From: Teichococcus wenyumeiae
GTDB taxonomy: Bacteria > Pseudomonadota > Alphaproteobacteria > Acetobacterales > Acetobacteraceae
Length of the DNA: 64,000 nt
Direction: 5' to 3'
Assembly (NCBI RefSeq): GCF_003696345.1
Contig: NZ_RFLX01000001.1
Span: forward strand, 124,001-188,000
How positions within the stretch are numbered: the stretch's first letter is position 1; each line of letters begins with the position of its first letter. Shown one piece after another: positions 1 to 8,063 of the stretch. The notes beneath the pieces are model-generated. The model did not search any database and was not told the origin of the DNA. It saw only the letters and a program-made list of their open reading frames with translations. A program made the translations under genes and the position numbers.

Positions 1-284
1 TCGATGGTCATGGAGACCAGGATGCGCCGGCCTTCCGGCACCAGCACCAGCCCATCGCGGATGCGCTGCGGCACCGGGGCCTGGGTGATCTCGGCGCCCG
101 CGAAGCGGATGCGCCCGCCAGCCGGCTTCACCGTGCCCAGGATGGCCTTCAGCAGCGAGGACTTGCCGGCGCCATTGGCGCCCAGCACCGCCACGATCTC
201 GCCCTCGGCCACGGAGAGCGTGGCGCCGGCCACCGCATGGGTGCGGCCGTAGCGGACATGCAGGTCCTCGACCTCAAGCAGCAT
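1..284 (-). CDS. livF: Branched-chain amino acid ABC transporter ATPase LivF (5' part only)
   Basis: ATP-hydrolysing subunit of a LivFGHM-type importer for branched-chain amino acids or related amides, acting on the cytoplasmic face of the membrane. About 94 residues are visible, starting MLLEVEDLHVRYG. The Walker A motif GANGAGKS lies near residues 35-42, and VLVPEGRRIL, typical of LivF, is near the edge of the window. The C-terminal half lies beyond base 1. Its ATG overlaps the end of livG by 11 bases, so the two are translationally coupled. The family is certain; the substrate is inferred only from the family. Confidence 0.93.
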   Translation of the reverse strand, partial: MLLEVEDLHVRYGRTHAVAGATLSVAEGEIVAVLGANGAGKSSLLKAILGTVKPAGGRIRFAGAEITQAPVPQRIRDGLVLVPEGRRILVSMTI

Positions 285-1056
285 CGGCGGCGGCCCCCGT
301 GGCGGCGCCGGTGCCGAGATAGGCTTCCAGCACCTGCGGATCGCGCTGCACCTCCTCCGGCCGGCCCTCAGCGATCTTTTGGCCGAAGTTCAGCACCACC
401 ACGCGTTCGCAGAGGCGGCGGACGAAGCCCATCTCATGCTCCACCACCAGCAGGGCGGTGCCACCGCTGGTCAGGCCCTCGATATGCGCCAGCAGTTCCT
501 CGCGCTCGGTGGGGTTCAGGCCGGCGGCGGGCTCGTCCAGCATCAGCAGCCGGGCGCCGGCCACGGCGGCGCGCACCAGCTCCAGCCGCTTCTGCACGCC
601 GTAAGGCAGGTTATAGACCAGCGCATCGGCATAGCGGGCGAGGCCTGCGGCCTCCAGCGCCGCCACGGCGTCACGCTTCCAGCGGTTGCGCGGCATCAGC
701 CCCAGTGGCGCCATCTGGTCCCACCAGCGCCGGGCGCGCAGGTGCTGGCCCAGCATGATGTTCTCCACCGCCGAGAGATGCGGCATCAGGCGGATATTCT
801 GGAAGCTCCGCGCCATGCCATGCCGTGCGCGGCGCCAGTCCGGCAGGCGGGTGATATCCTCGCCGCCCATCAGGATGCGGCCGGCGGTGACGGGATAGAC
901 GCCGGTGATCAGGTTGAAGACCGTGGTCTTGCCGGCGCCATTGGGCCCGATCAGCCCGATGCGCGAACCGGGTGCGACCGAGAGGCTGAAGTCCTGGATG
1001 ACCTTGAGGCCGCCGAAGGATTTCGAGACGCCATCCAGTGTCAGCAGGTCCGCCAT
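274..1056 (-). CDS. livG: Branched-chain amino acid ABC transporter ATPase LivG
   Basis: Second ATPase of the importer, 260 residues. Walker A GPNGAGKTT is at about residues 37-45, followed by the Q-loop region SFQNIRL. The signature is the LivG variant LPYGVQKRLEL rather than LSGGQ, and Walker B is LLMLDEP. I chose the ATG giving MADLLTLDG because it overlaps the livM stop as TGATG and the domain begins there; an upstream in-frame start would only add Arg/Ala-rich sequence. The gene is flanked by livM upstream and livF downstream on the same strand. Confidence 0.95.
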   Translation of the reverse strand: MADLLTLDGVSKSFGGLKVIQDFSLSVAPGSRIGLIGPNGAGKTTVFNLITGVYPVTAGRILMGGEDITRLPDWRRARHGMARSFQNIRLMPHLSAVENIMLGQHLRARRWWDQMAPLGLMPRNRWKRDAVAALEAAGLARYADALVYNLPYGVQKRLELVRAAVAGARLLMLDEPAAGLNPTEREELLAHIEGLTSGGTALLVVEHEMGFVRRLCERVVVLNFGQKIAEGRPEEVQRDPQVLEAYLGTGAATGAAADAA

Positions 1057-1895
1057 CAGCCGGCCTCCCGCTTGCGGCCGAAGAGGCGCGCGAGGCCGTG
1101 CCGCGTCACCACGCCTTCCGGCCGCAGCGCCATGACGGCGATGATCAGCACGGCGAAGATCACGAAGCGCCATTGCTCGCTGCCGCGCAGCACTTCCGGC
1201 AGCAGGGAGAAGATGGCGGCGCCCACCAGCGGCCCGAAGGCGGTCTGGGTGCCGCCGATCAGAACATAGAGCAGCGTATAGGTGCTGAGCATCAGGTTGA
1301 AGTTGGCCACCTCGATATAGTTGTAGTGGTGGCCGTAGAGCGCCCCCGCCAGCCCGGCGAAGCCGGCGCCGATGGTGAAGGCCAGCACCTTCACCCGCCG
1401 CACATGGATGCCGAACAGCGCCGTCGCCTGCTCATCGTCATGGATGGAGCGCATGGCGAGGCCGAAGCGGGTGGAAAGGATATAGACCACCAGCAGCACG
1501 CCGCAGGCCGCCAGCGCGGCAATCGCCGGCATGTCGATGAAGCTGGTGACGGGATAGCCGGCGGCGCCGCCCACCGCTTCCATGTTGATCAGCAGGCCCG
1601 CCACGATCTCGCCAAAAGCCAGCGTCGCCAGCACCATGTAGACGCCGCGCGTGCGCAGGATGGGAAAGGCGATCAGGCAGCCCATGACCGTGCTGGCGGC
1701 GGTGCCGGCCAGCAGGCAGAGCGGCAGCGGCAACCCGTATTCCACGTCGAGATAGGCGGAGACATAGGCGCCGATGGCCATGAAGCCGGCCGCGCCCAGG
1801 TTCAGCATGCCCGCCGCCGCCGGCAGGAAGACCGCATAGGCCAGCAGCAGGTTGATGGAGAAAAGGGCCAGGATGCCAGCGAGATAACCGCTCAT
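1056..1895 (-). CDS. livM: Branched-chain amino acid ABC permease LivM
   Basis: Inner-membrane permease of 279 residues, almost wholly hydrophobic and with many transmembrane helices (for example residues 3-25). The segment AVFLPAAAGMLNLGAAGFMAIGAY, split here as AVFLPAAAGMLN and LGAAGFMAIGAY, resembles the conserved N-terminal LivM region. The loop IHDDEQATALFGIHVRRVK matches the cytoplasmic loop thought to contact the ATPases. The stop overlaps the livG start by one base and the start lies 3 bases after livH. It pairs with LivH to form the channel. Confidence 0.94.
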   Translation of the reverse strand: MSGYLAGILALFSINLLLAYAVFLPAAAGMLNLGAAGFMAIGAYVSAYLDVEYGLPLPLCLLAGTAASTVMGCLIAFPILRTRGVYMVLATLAFGEIVAGLLINMEAVGGAAGYPVTSFIDMPAIAALAACGVLLVVYILSTRFGLAMRSIHDDEQATALFGIHVRRVKVLAFTIGAGFAGLAGALYGHHYNYIEVANFNLMLSTYTLLYVLIGGTQTAFGPLVGAAIFSLLPEVLRGSEQWRFVIFAVLIIAVMALRPEGVVTRHGLARLFGRKREAG

Positions 1896-1898
1896 GGC

Positions 1899-2795
1899 TC
1901 AGAACTTCCCCCGCCCGACGGAGGGCTTGCCGAACAGCCCCTGCGGCCGCAGCAGGATCAGCAGGAACAGCGCGCCCCAGACCACCGGCTTGATGACCTT
2001 GGCGCCCAGGAAGAAGATGGTCAGCACTTCCAGCAGCCCCAGCAGCAGCCCGCCGGCGATGGCGCCCCAGACGCTGCCGAGCCCGCCCACCACCATGGCC
2101 GCCATGGCGAAGGAGGAAATCTCGTCGCCCATCACGGGCGAGACCTGCAGGTAGTTCAGCGCGAACAATACGCCCGCCAGCGCCGAAAGCAGCCCGGCGA
2201 CCACAAACACCGCCGGGATCAGCCGCGGCAGGTCGATGCCGAGAAGCTGCGCCGTATCCGGGCTTTCCGCCACCGCGCGCAGGGAACGGCCGAGCGAGGT
2301 GCTGCGCAGCAGCACCGTGAGGCCGAAGACCAAAGTCAGCGCCAGCGCCAGCGAGATCACCTGCGGCACGCTGATCAGCAGCCCGCCGATGCGCAGGCTG
2401 GTATTCTCCCAGGGCGAGGGAAAGTTGTGCAGGTCGGCGCCCCAGCGGATCTGCACCAGGCCCTGGAACAGGATCAGGAAGCCGATGGAACTGACCAGCG
2501 GGATGGCGTGTTCCGTCGCATCACCGAAGCGGGTCCGCATGTAGCGATAAGTAAAACGCTCCACCAGCAGCGAGGCCAGGATGCCGGCCAGCAGCGCCAG
2601 CGGCACGGCGGCGTACCAGGGCAGCGCGTATTGCACCATCAGCGCCCAGCTCAGCATGCCGCCCAGCATGAAGATGCCGGGGATGCTGAAGTTCAGGAAG
2701 TTCAGCATGCCGATAACAAAGGTGAAGGAGACGGCGACCAGCGCGTAGAGGCCGCCCAGCATCAACCCGTTGATGATCTGCTGGAGAAGGATCAT
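1899..2795 (-). CDS. livH: Branched-chain amino acid ABC permease LivH
   Basis: Permease partner of LivM, 298 residues, starting MILLQQIINGLMLGGLYAL, which is the usual LivH opening. Recognisable family segments include LRAVAESPDTAQLLGID in the cytoplasmic loop and the glycine-rich GGLGSVWGAIAGGLLLG near the C-terminus. The ATG overlaps the stop of the upstream deacetylase gene by 4 bases (ATGA), so both are probably on one transcript. No periplasmic binding protein (LivK) gene is visible in the window; it may lie beyond base 1. Confidence 0.94.
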   Translation of the reverse strand: MILLQQIINGLMLGGLYALVAVSFTFVIGMLNFLNFSIPGIFMLGGMLSWALMVQYALPWYAAVPLALLAGILASLLVERFTYRYMRTRFGDATEHAIPLVSSIGFLILFQGLVQIRWGADLHNFPSPWENTSLRIGGLLISVPQVISLALALTLVFGLTVLLRSTSLGRSLRAVAESPDTAQLLGIDLPRLIPAVFVVAGLLSALAGVLFALNYLQVSPVMGDEISSFAMAAMVVGGLGSVWGAIAGGLLLGLLEVLTIFFLGAKVIKPVVWGALFLLILLRPQGLFGKPSVGRGKF

Positions 2796-3721
2796 CCGAT
2801 ATGCCCGGCGTGATTCTCCAGGTACCAGTCGGCGATCTCCTCCCGCGTCGCCCACCAGACATCCGGGAAGCTCTTGGCATAGGCGATGAAGTCGCGCAGC
2901 GCGCGGATGCGGAAGGGCTGGCCGATGACATGCGGGTGCAGCCCGATATTCATCAGCCGGCCGCTGGTGGCGCCCTCCCGGTACAGTTCGTCGAACTGTT
3001 CCTTGAAGACCCGGAAGGCGCCATCGACATCCTTGCCCTGGCGCAGGAAGACCGTGAAGTCGTTGACCTCGGACGTATAGGGGATGGAGACCAGCGGCCT
3101 GCCGCATTCGGTGCGGATCAGGTAGGGCTGGTCGTCGTTCAGCAGGTCGGTGAGGAAGGAGAGCCCCTCCTCCGCCAGGATATCGGCGGTGTTGGGGGTG
3201 GAGCGCAGCGAGGAGGAGAGCCAGCCGCGCGCCTTCCGGCCCACCACCTCCTCATAGACCCGCAAGGTTTCGCGGATCACCTGCCGCTCGCCCTCGATGT
3301 CGAACTGGTAGTTGGAAAGTAGGTCGGTCTGCACATAGTTATGCGCCACCAGTTCCCAGCCGCGGTCGATGGCGTGCCGCACCACCGCCTGGCGCTCCAG
3401 CCCCATCTTGGCATTCATGGTGCAGGAGGTGGGCACCCCCGCCTGCTCGAAGCATTCGAACATCCGCCAGACGCCGACGCGCTGGCCGTATTCGCGCCAG
3501 GTCCAGTTCGGGTTGTCGTAGACATTGCCCGGCAGGGTGTCGGTGATGATGGAAGGCCCGCCCGGGTAGAAGGGCTTGTCGGTGTCCTTGGTGCGGTCCC
3601 AGTACTCGAAATTGGTCGTCAGCATCAGGGCGATGCGGGCGCCGTTCGGCCATTTCAGAGGCTTGCGCGCCGGCATCGGCACGAAATCGTACTGCACCCC
3701 GGAGATCCCCCGTTGCCGCAT
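2792..3721 (-). CDS. Polysaccharide deacetylase-family hydrolase (PuuE-like)
   Basis: 309-residue NodB-fold protein related to PuuE/allantoinase-like amidohydrolases. The N-terminal strand reads IALMLTTNFEYW, where classical deacetylases have TFDDG. The usual HxxxH metal site is reduced to VAHNYVQT, so the canonical metal-binding set is incomplete, as in the PuuE branch. The C-terminal part NIGLHPHVIGQPFR and the WWATREEIADWY ending are typical of the family. It is the first gene of the liv operon and overlaps livH by ATGA, so it may act on an imported amide, ureide or amino-acid derivative. That substrate is inference. Confidence 0.8.
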   Translation of the reverse strand: MRQRGISGVQYDFVPMPARKPLKWPNGARIALMLTTNFEYWDRTKDTDKPFYPGGPSIITDTLPGNVYDNPNWTWREYGQRVGVWRMFECFEQAGVPTSCTMNAKMGLERQAVVRHAIDRGWELVAHNYVQTDLLSNYQFDIEGERQVIRETLRVYEEVVGRKARGWLSSSLRSTPNTADILAEEGLSFLTDLLNDDQPYLIRTECGRPLVSIPYTSEVNDFTVFLRQGKDVDGAFRVFKEQFDELYREGATSGRLMNIGLHPHVIGQPFRIRALRDFIAYAKSFPDVWWATREEIADWYLENHAGHIG

Positions 3722-3730
3722 TGATCGGGA

Positions 3731-3742
3731 TCATTGTGTACA
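3731..3742. promoter_or_regulatory. Candidate GntR/FCD operator, copy 1 of a repeated 12-mer
   Basis: TCATTGTGTACA lies 10-21 bases upstream of the deacetylase ATG. An identical 12-mer occurs 107 bases away at 3838-3849, inside the end of the GntR gene. The TTGTGTACAA form resembles the TTGTATACAA-like sites of many FCD-type GntR repressors. The position suggests that the neighbouring regulator controls the deacetylase-liv operon. No binding data are available here. Confidence 0.4.
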
Positions 3743-3818
3743 GTTTTTTCCGTCAGCGCATCACAAAAATGGCCGAACAGCGAATTTGCAGCCGGTTTCG
3801 CTTAGCCCGATGACGCTT

Positions 3819-4517
3819 TTATGGGCTAGCTTGGCCTTCATTGTGTACAAACGCAGCCATCTTGCGCTCCATCTCCGCCATCAGGCTGGCCGGCCGCGTG
3901 GCGTTCAGATGCGCGCCCATCATCAGCCCCGCCCATTCCGGGTTGCGGGCGGCCAGGGCCTCGATGATGTCGCGGTGCTGGCGGTTGGAGCGGGCGATGT
4001 TGACCCATTCCTGCATCCGGTACTGCTTCAGCAGCACCAGCGGCACCTGGAAGGCCCAGCCCAGCATCCCCTCCAGGCGGCGGGACCGCGCGGCGCGCAC
4101 TACCACCGTATGGAACTCGGTGTTCAGCGCATGGAAGCGGACCGTGCGGGCCTCAAGATCCGTGCCGCTGCTGTCGAGCGCTTCCATCTCATCCGCCAGC
4201 CGTTCCAGCGCCGCGATTTCCTCGGCGGTGATGCGGGTGGCGGCGCGGCTCGCCGCGAAACCCTCCAGCGTGGCGCGCAGATGATAGACCTCGTGCAGAT
4301 CGTCGCTGGTGATCTCGGCAACAAAGGTGCCGCGGTTGCGCGTGCTTTCCACCAGCCCATCGGCCAGCAGGCGGCGCAGCGCGTCGCGCACCGGCGTGCG
4401 GCTGACGCCGATCTCGCCCGCCAGCATCTCTTCCCGCAAGGGCGTGCCAGGAGCGAAGCTGCCGTCCATGATCCGCTGGCGGATGCTCTGATAGGCGCGT
4501 TCCGCCGCATTCGACAT
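3819..4517 (-). CDS. GntR family transcriptional regulator, FCD subfamily
   Basis: 232-residue repressor with an N-terminal winged helix (AYQSIRQRIMDGSFAPGTPLRE, then VSRTPVRDALRRLLADGLV) and a C-terminal all-helical FCD ligand domain, with VRFHALNTEFHTVVVRAA and RQHRDIIEALAARN as typical pieces. I chose the ATG giving MSNAAERAY because GGGAAG lies 5 bases upstream; an ATG 18 bases earlier is possible. It lies convergent in order with, but upstream of, the deacetylase-liv operon and divergent from the SDR gene, so it is the obvious candidate regulator of one or both. The effector is unknown. Confidence 0.9.
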   Translation of the reverse strand: MSNAAERAYQSIRQRIMDGSFAPGTPLREEMLAGEIGVSRTPVRDALRRLLADGLVESTRNRGTFVAEITSDDLHEVYHLRATLEGFAASRAATRITAEEIAALERLADEMEALDSSGTDLEARTVRFHALNTEFHTVVVRAARSRRLEGMLGWAFQVPLVLLKQYRMQEWVNIARSNRQHRDIIEALAARNPEWAGLMMGAHLNATRPASLMAEMERKMAAFVHNEGQASP

Positions 4518-4572
4518 GATGGCTTCCCATTCCATGGCGTCGCCACGCCAGATTCCACAAAAGGACCATAGC

Positions 4573-5394
4573 ATGTTGCAGGACCGCGTCGTGATCGTCA
4601 CCGGCGGCGGGCGTGGCCTCGGCCTCGCCATGGCGCAGGCGCTGCTCGCCGCGGGCGGCCGCGTGCTGATCACCGGCGCCCGCGCCGCGGCGGAACTGGA
4701 GGCGGCGGAACAGGCGGCGGCGGCGGCGCATGGCCCCGGCCGGCTGGCGGCCATCACCGCCGATGTGACACGCCCAGCCGATTGCGCCCGCGCCGTCGCC
4801 ATCGCGCTGGAACGCTTCGGCGCCCTGCATGGCGTGGTGAACAATGCCGGGCGTGGCATGCGCCTGGTCAGCGAGCGCTTCACCACCGAGCCGGTGCCCT
4901 TCTGGACCGTGCCGCCGGAAACCTGGGCGCTGATCACCGACATCAACCTCAACGGCGCCTTCAACATGGCCGCTGCCGCCATGCCGCATCTGCTGGCGCA
5001 GCGGGATGGCCGCATCGTCAATATCTCCACCAGCGACCAGACCATGGTGCGGCGGGGCTACGCGCCCTACGGCCCCAGCAAGGCGGGGTTGGAGGCGGCC
5101 TCGCGCTGCTGGGCGCAGGATGTGGCGGGCACGGGCGTGACGGTGAATGTGCTGCTGCCGGGCGGCGCCGCGAATACCGAGCTGCTGCCCGGCGGCGCCA
5201 GCCGGCGCGGCGCCGACGGCAACCTGCTGGACCCCGCGCTGATGGGCCCGCCGATGGTCTGGCTGGCCTCCACCGCCTCGGCACCGGCCAATGGGCAGCG
5301 CTTCATCGCCCGCCTCTGGGACCCGGCCCTGCCGCCGGAACAGGCCGCCGCCGCCGCCCGCAGCGCGCCGGTGGAGAAGCCCGCGATCATGTGA
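4573..5394 (+). CDS. SDR family NAD(P)-dependent oxidoreductase
   Basis: 273-residue short-chain dehydrogenase. The dinucleotide loop is TGGGRGLG at residues 10-17, NNAG follows at 90-93, the catalytic Ser lies in NISTS near 152, and YxxxK is Tyr166/Lys170 within YGPSKAG. The start has AAAGGAC upstream. It is transcribed away from the GntR gene, with about 55 bases between starts, and is followed by a CitE/HpcH-type lyase 62 bases later. Together they suggest catabolism of a hydroxy-acid or CoA ester. The substrate cannot be read from the sequence. Confidence 0.88.
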   Translation: MLQDRVVIVTGGGRGLGLAMAQALLAAGGRVLITGARAAAELEAAEQAAAAAHGPGRLAAITADVTRPADCARAVAIALERFGALHGVVNNAGRGMRLVSERFTTEPVPFWTVPPETWALITDINLNGAFNMAAAAMPHLLAQRDGRIVNISTSDQTMVRRGYAPYGPSKAGLEAASRCWAQDVAGTGVTVNVLLPGGAANTELLPGGASRRGADGNLLDPALMGPPMVWLASTASAPANGQRFIARLWDPALPPEQAAAAARSAPVEKPAIM

Positions 5395-5456
5395 TGGCTT
5401 TCTCCCCGCGCCCTCGCGGCCTAGCCTTCGCCGCCAGAACGACCAAGGGAAGCACC

Positions 5457-6275
5457 ATGTCCGCCATTGAGGCCATCGCCGCCGCGCGCTCCTTTCTCTT
5501 TGTTCCCGGGGACCGGCCGGAGCGCTTCGGCAAGGCCCTGGCCGCCGGGGCCGATCAGGTGATCATCGACCTGGAGGACGCCGTCGCCCCTGGGCGCAAG
5601 GAAGAGGCCCGCGCCGCCATCGCCGCCTGGCTGCCCACAGCGCCGCGCCCGGTGCTGCTGCGCGTCAATGCCGCCGATTCGCCCTATCTGGAGGCCGATC
5701 TGGCCCTGGTGGCACAGGCCTCGGTGGGCGGCATCCTGCTGCCCAAGGCCGAGTCGCCCGCCGCCCTCGCCCGGCTGCACCAGGCCGCGCCGCGGGCGGC
5801 GCTGGTGCCGCTGGTGGAAACCGCGCGCGGGCTGGCCGAGGCCGCCGCGCTGGCAGCGGCGCCCGGCGTGGTGCGGCTGGCCTTCGGCTCGGTGGATTTC
5901 CAGCTCGACCTCGGCATCCCGGAGGAAGGGGCGCCGCTGGCCGCCTTCCGCTCCCAGCTCGTCTTCGCCTCCCGCCTCGGCGGCGCGGCTTCCCCCGTGG
6001 ATGGCGTCACCGCCGCGCTGGACAATGCCGAGTTGCTGGCGGGCGACACGGCCCGCGCCCGCGCCTTCGGCTTCGGCGGCAAGCTCTGCATCCATCCGAA
6101 GCAGGTGGCGGCGGTGAATGCCGGCTTCATGCCGAGCGAATCCGAGATCGCCTGGGCCCGCCGCATCGTCGAGGCCGCGACCGGCGGCGCCGATAATGCC
6201 GCCGTGGCCGTGGGCGGCGAGATGGTGGACCGTCCGGTGATCCTGAAGGCGCAGGCGATCCTGGCGCGGGCCTGA
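5457..6275 (+). CDS. CitE/HpcH-family CoA ester lyase
   Basis: 272-residue TIM-barrel lyase of the HpcH/HpaI-CitE type, which cleaves acids or CoA esters such as citramalyl-, malyl- or beta-methylmalyl-CoA. Seen: the opening SFLFVPGDRPERFGKAL, the substrate-binding DLEDAVAP, the PLVETARGL strand, the metal site FGSVDFQLDLG, and the KLCIHPKQV C-terminal motif characteristic of the CitE beta-subunit branch. The start follows AAGGGAAGCACC. It ends 15 bases from a convergent metallo-hydrolase gene. The exact substrate is unknown. Confidence 0.87.
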   Translation: MSAIEAIAAARSFLFVPGDRPERFGKALAAGADQVIIDLEDAVAPGRKEEARAAIAAWLPTAPRPVLLRVNAADSPYLEADLALVAQASVGGILLPKAESPAALARLHQAAPRAALVPLVETARGLAEAAALAAAPGVVRLAFGSVDFQLDLGIPEEGAPLAAFRSQLVFASRLGGAASPVDGVTAALDNAELLAGDTARARAFGFGGKLCIHPKQVAAVNAGFMPSESEIAWARRIVEAATGGADNAAVAVGGEMVDRPVILKAQAILARA

Positions 6276-6290
6276 GCCGCGACGGGGGCT

Positions 6291-7166
6291 TCAGCCGGGG
6301 CCGAAGACCAGCAGGAAGCCCCCGCCTTCCCGCCGCACGCGGGCGCAGCCGCAGTTGCGGAAATGCGCCGGCACCAGCAGCGTGCCGTCCTCGGCGGCGC
6401 ATTCCAGCAGCTCGCGCCGCGTGGCGGCGGCGGCCAGGGGGTCGGCACAGACGCGGCTGGACCATTCCGGCCGCAGCACCTGCACCGGCGTGTGGATGGC
6501 ATCGCCGCAGAAGATGGCGCGGGCGCCATTACGCTCCAGCCGCAGGCCCATCTGGCCCTTGGTATGGCCGGGCAGCGGCACCAGGGTCACGCCGGGGGCC
6601 AGTTCGTAGCCATCCTCCACCGTCTCCACCAGCCCGGCTTCCAGCACCGGCAGGAGGCTGTCGGCATGGGAGCCGTGGTTGACGCCGGGGTCCTGCTGCG
6701 CGCGCCCCATCCACTGCGCCAGTTCCCGCTTGCCGATGAGGTAGCGGGCGCGCGGGAAGGTGGGCACCCAGCGGCCGTTCAGCAGGCGGGTGTTCCAGCC
6801 GACATGGTCGGCATGCAGATGGGTGCAGAAAACCACGTCCACTGCTTCCGGCGCCACGCCGGCGGCGGCCAGCCGCTCCAGGAAGCCGGTGGCGCTGCGC
6901 TCATGCCAGGCGGGATGGTTGGGGCGGGACTTGTTCTCGCCGACGCAGGTATCCACCAGCACCACCAGCCCGGCGACGCGCAGCAGCAGAGCCTGCACGC
7001 CCAGCAGGAAGGTGCCCCCGGCGAAATCCACGTGGTCCGGTTCCAGCAGGTCCCGGTGCGGCAGCAGGGCCTCGAGGTCGCAATCCGGCAGGAAGCCCGC
7101 GGGCAATGCGAAGCGGTCGATATCGGCGATGACATCCACCACCGCGTCCCCGATGCCGAAGCGCAT
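6291..7166 (-). CDS. MBL-fold metallo-hydrolase
   Basis: 291-residue metallo-beta-lactamase-fold hydrolase. The first metal motif is THLHADHVGWN, with His116, His118, Asp120 and His121. Later come the LPGHTKGQ histidine, the FCGDAIHTP aspartate and the LVPAHF histidine, so both metal sites look complete. There is no export signal, so it is probably cytoplasmic. It is the last gene of a seven-gene minus-strand operon, 32 bases after an alpha/beta hydrolase. Related proteins include lactonases and thioesterase-like enzymes; the substrate is not evident. Confidence 0.88.
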   Translation of the reverse strand: MRFGIGDAVVDVIADIDRFALPAGFLPDCDLEALLPHRDLLEPDHVDFAGGTFLLGVQALLLRVAGLVVLVDTCVGENKSRPNHPAWHERSATGFLERLAAAGVAPEAVDVVFCTHLHADHVGWNTRLLNGRWVPTFPRARYLIGKRELAQWMGRAQQDPGVNHGSHADSLLPVLEAGLVETVEDGYELAPGVTLVPLPGHTKGQMGLRLERNGARAIFCGDAIHTPVQVLRPEWSSRVCADPLAAAATRRELLECAAEDGTLLVPAHFRNCGCARVRREGGGFLLVFGPG

Positions 7167-7198
7167 ATCGGCTTCCCCTGTTCCTTGCAGGGGAAAGG

Positions 7199-8062
7199 CT
7201 AAGCCGGCGGTTCCGCCCCGTCCAGCCGGCGCAGCAGCAGGGCATTGATGGCCTCCGCCGCCTCGAACTGCACCCAATGGCCGGCGCGTGGGATGACCTG
7301 GAAGCTCGATCCCGGCAGCGCCGAAGCCAGCGCCGCCTCGCGCTGCTCCATGAAGGGATAGGCGATGGCATCGCGCTCGCCATAGACCATGGCCAGCGGC
7401 GCCCGGATGCCGGGCAGCAGGCGCCGCAGCGCGCCCTCGGTCACCAGGCCACGGCTGTTCAGCCGCGCGCGGTCGCTGTTCCATTCCTGGATGTGCATCG
7501 CCAGCGCGTCGATCCGCGCCGGGTCGCCGATCATCAGCATGGCGAGGTTGGCGCGATGCGCGGCCTGCCGTTCCTCGCCGCGCTTGTCCCGCACCTTCGC
7601 CAGCCGCACCGGAATCCGCGCCAGCCCCATGCCGCCGGCGCCCAGCAGCGTCACCGAGCGCAGCCGCGCATCCGCTTCCGAGGCGATCTGGCCAGAGATG
7701 ATGGCGCCAAAGGAAAAGCCGGCGAGGTCGTAGCGCGCCGCCTCCCCCACCAGGGTCCGGAAGCCCGCCATGATCAGCGCGGCATAGCCGGGCAGGTCGA
7801 TGCCCGCCCGTGGCGGTGCCGATTCGCCCAGGCCCGGCAGGTCCGGCGCCAGCACGCGGCGGCGCGTGGCCAGGGCCTCGACATTGCGCGCCCAATGGCG
7901 CCAGGAGCCGGCGCCGCCATGCAGCAGCAGCATTGGCGGCGCATCCGGCGCGCCCCATTCATGCCAGACCATCTCGCCGGCGCCGCAGGGCAGCGCATGG
8001 CGGCGGGAGGCGGCCTCCAGACGGTCGGACAGCGTGATGTCCTCGGGGGCGAGCGTGTCCAT
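7199..8062 (-). CDS. Alpha/beta-fold hydrolase
   Basis: 287-residue hydrolase. The oxyanion region is LLLHGGAGSWRHW, the nucleophile elbow is AGFSFGA with Ser117, and the catalytic histidine is in PRAGHWVQFE near the C-terminus. I took the ATG one base after the stop of the upstream FAD gene (TGAGATG); a GTG nine bases earlier is an alternative that adds three residues. This arrangement indicates coupling to the flavoprotein. Family membership is clear, but the substrate (ester, thioester or C-C bond) is not. Confidence 0.87.
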   Translation of the reverse strand: MDTLAPEDITLSDRLEAASRRHALPCGAGEMVWHEWGAPDAPPMLLLHGGAGSWRHWARNVEALATRRRVLAPDLPGLGESAPPRAGIDLPGYAALIMAGFRTLVGEAARYDLAGFSFGAIISGQIASEADARLRSVTLLGAGGMGLARIPVRLAKVRDKRGEERQAAHRANLAMLMIGDPARIDALAMHIQEWNSDRARLNSRGLVTEGALRRLLPGIRAPLAMVYGERDAIAYPFMEQREAALASALPGSSFQVIPRAGHWVQFEAAEAINALLLRRLDGAEPPA

Positions 8063-8063
8063 C

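Noticed and set aside
1038-2813. Long plus-strand open frame opposite livM and livH
   Set aside because: Gln/His/Arg-rich product typical of the antisense frame of G+C-rich genes; livM and livH are certain on the other strand.
3838-3849. Second TCATTGTGTACA copy as an independent operator
   Set aside because: It lies within the last codons of the GntR gene, so it could be coincidental; reported only with the first copy.
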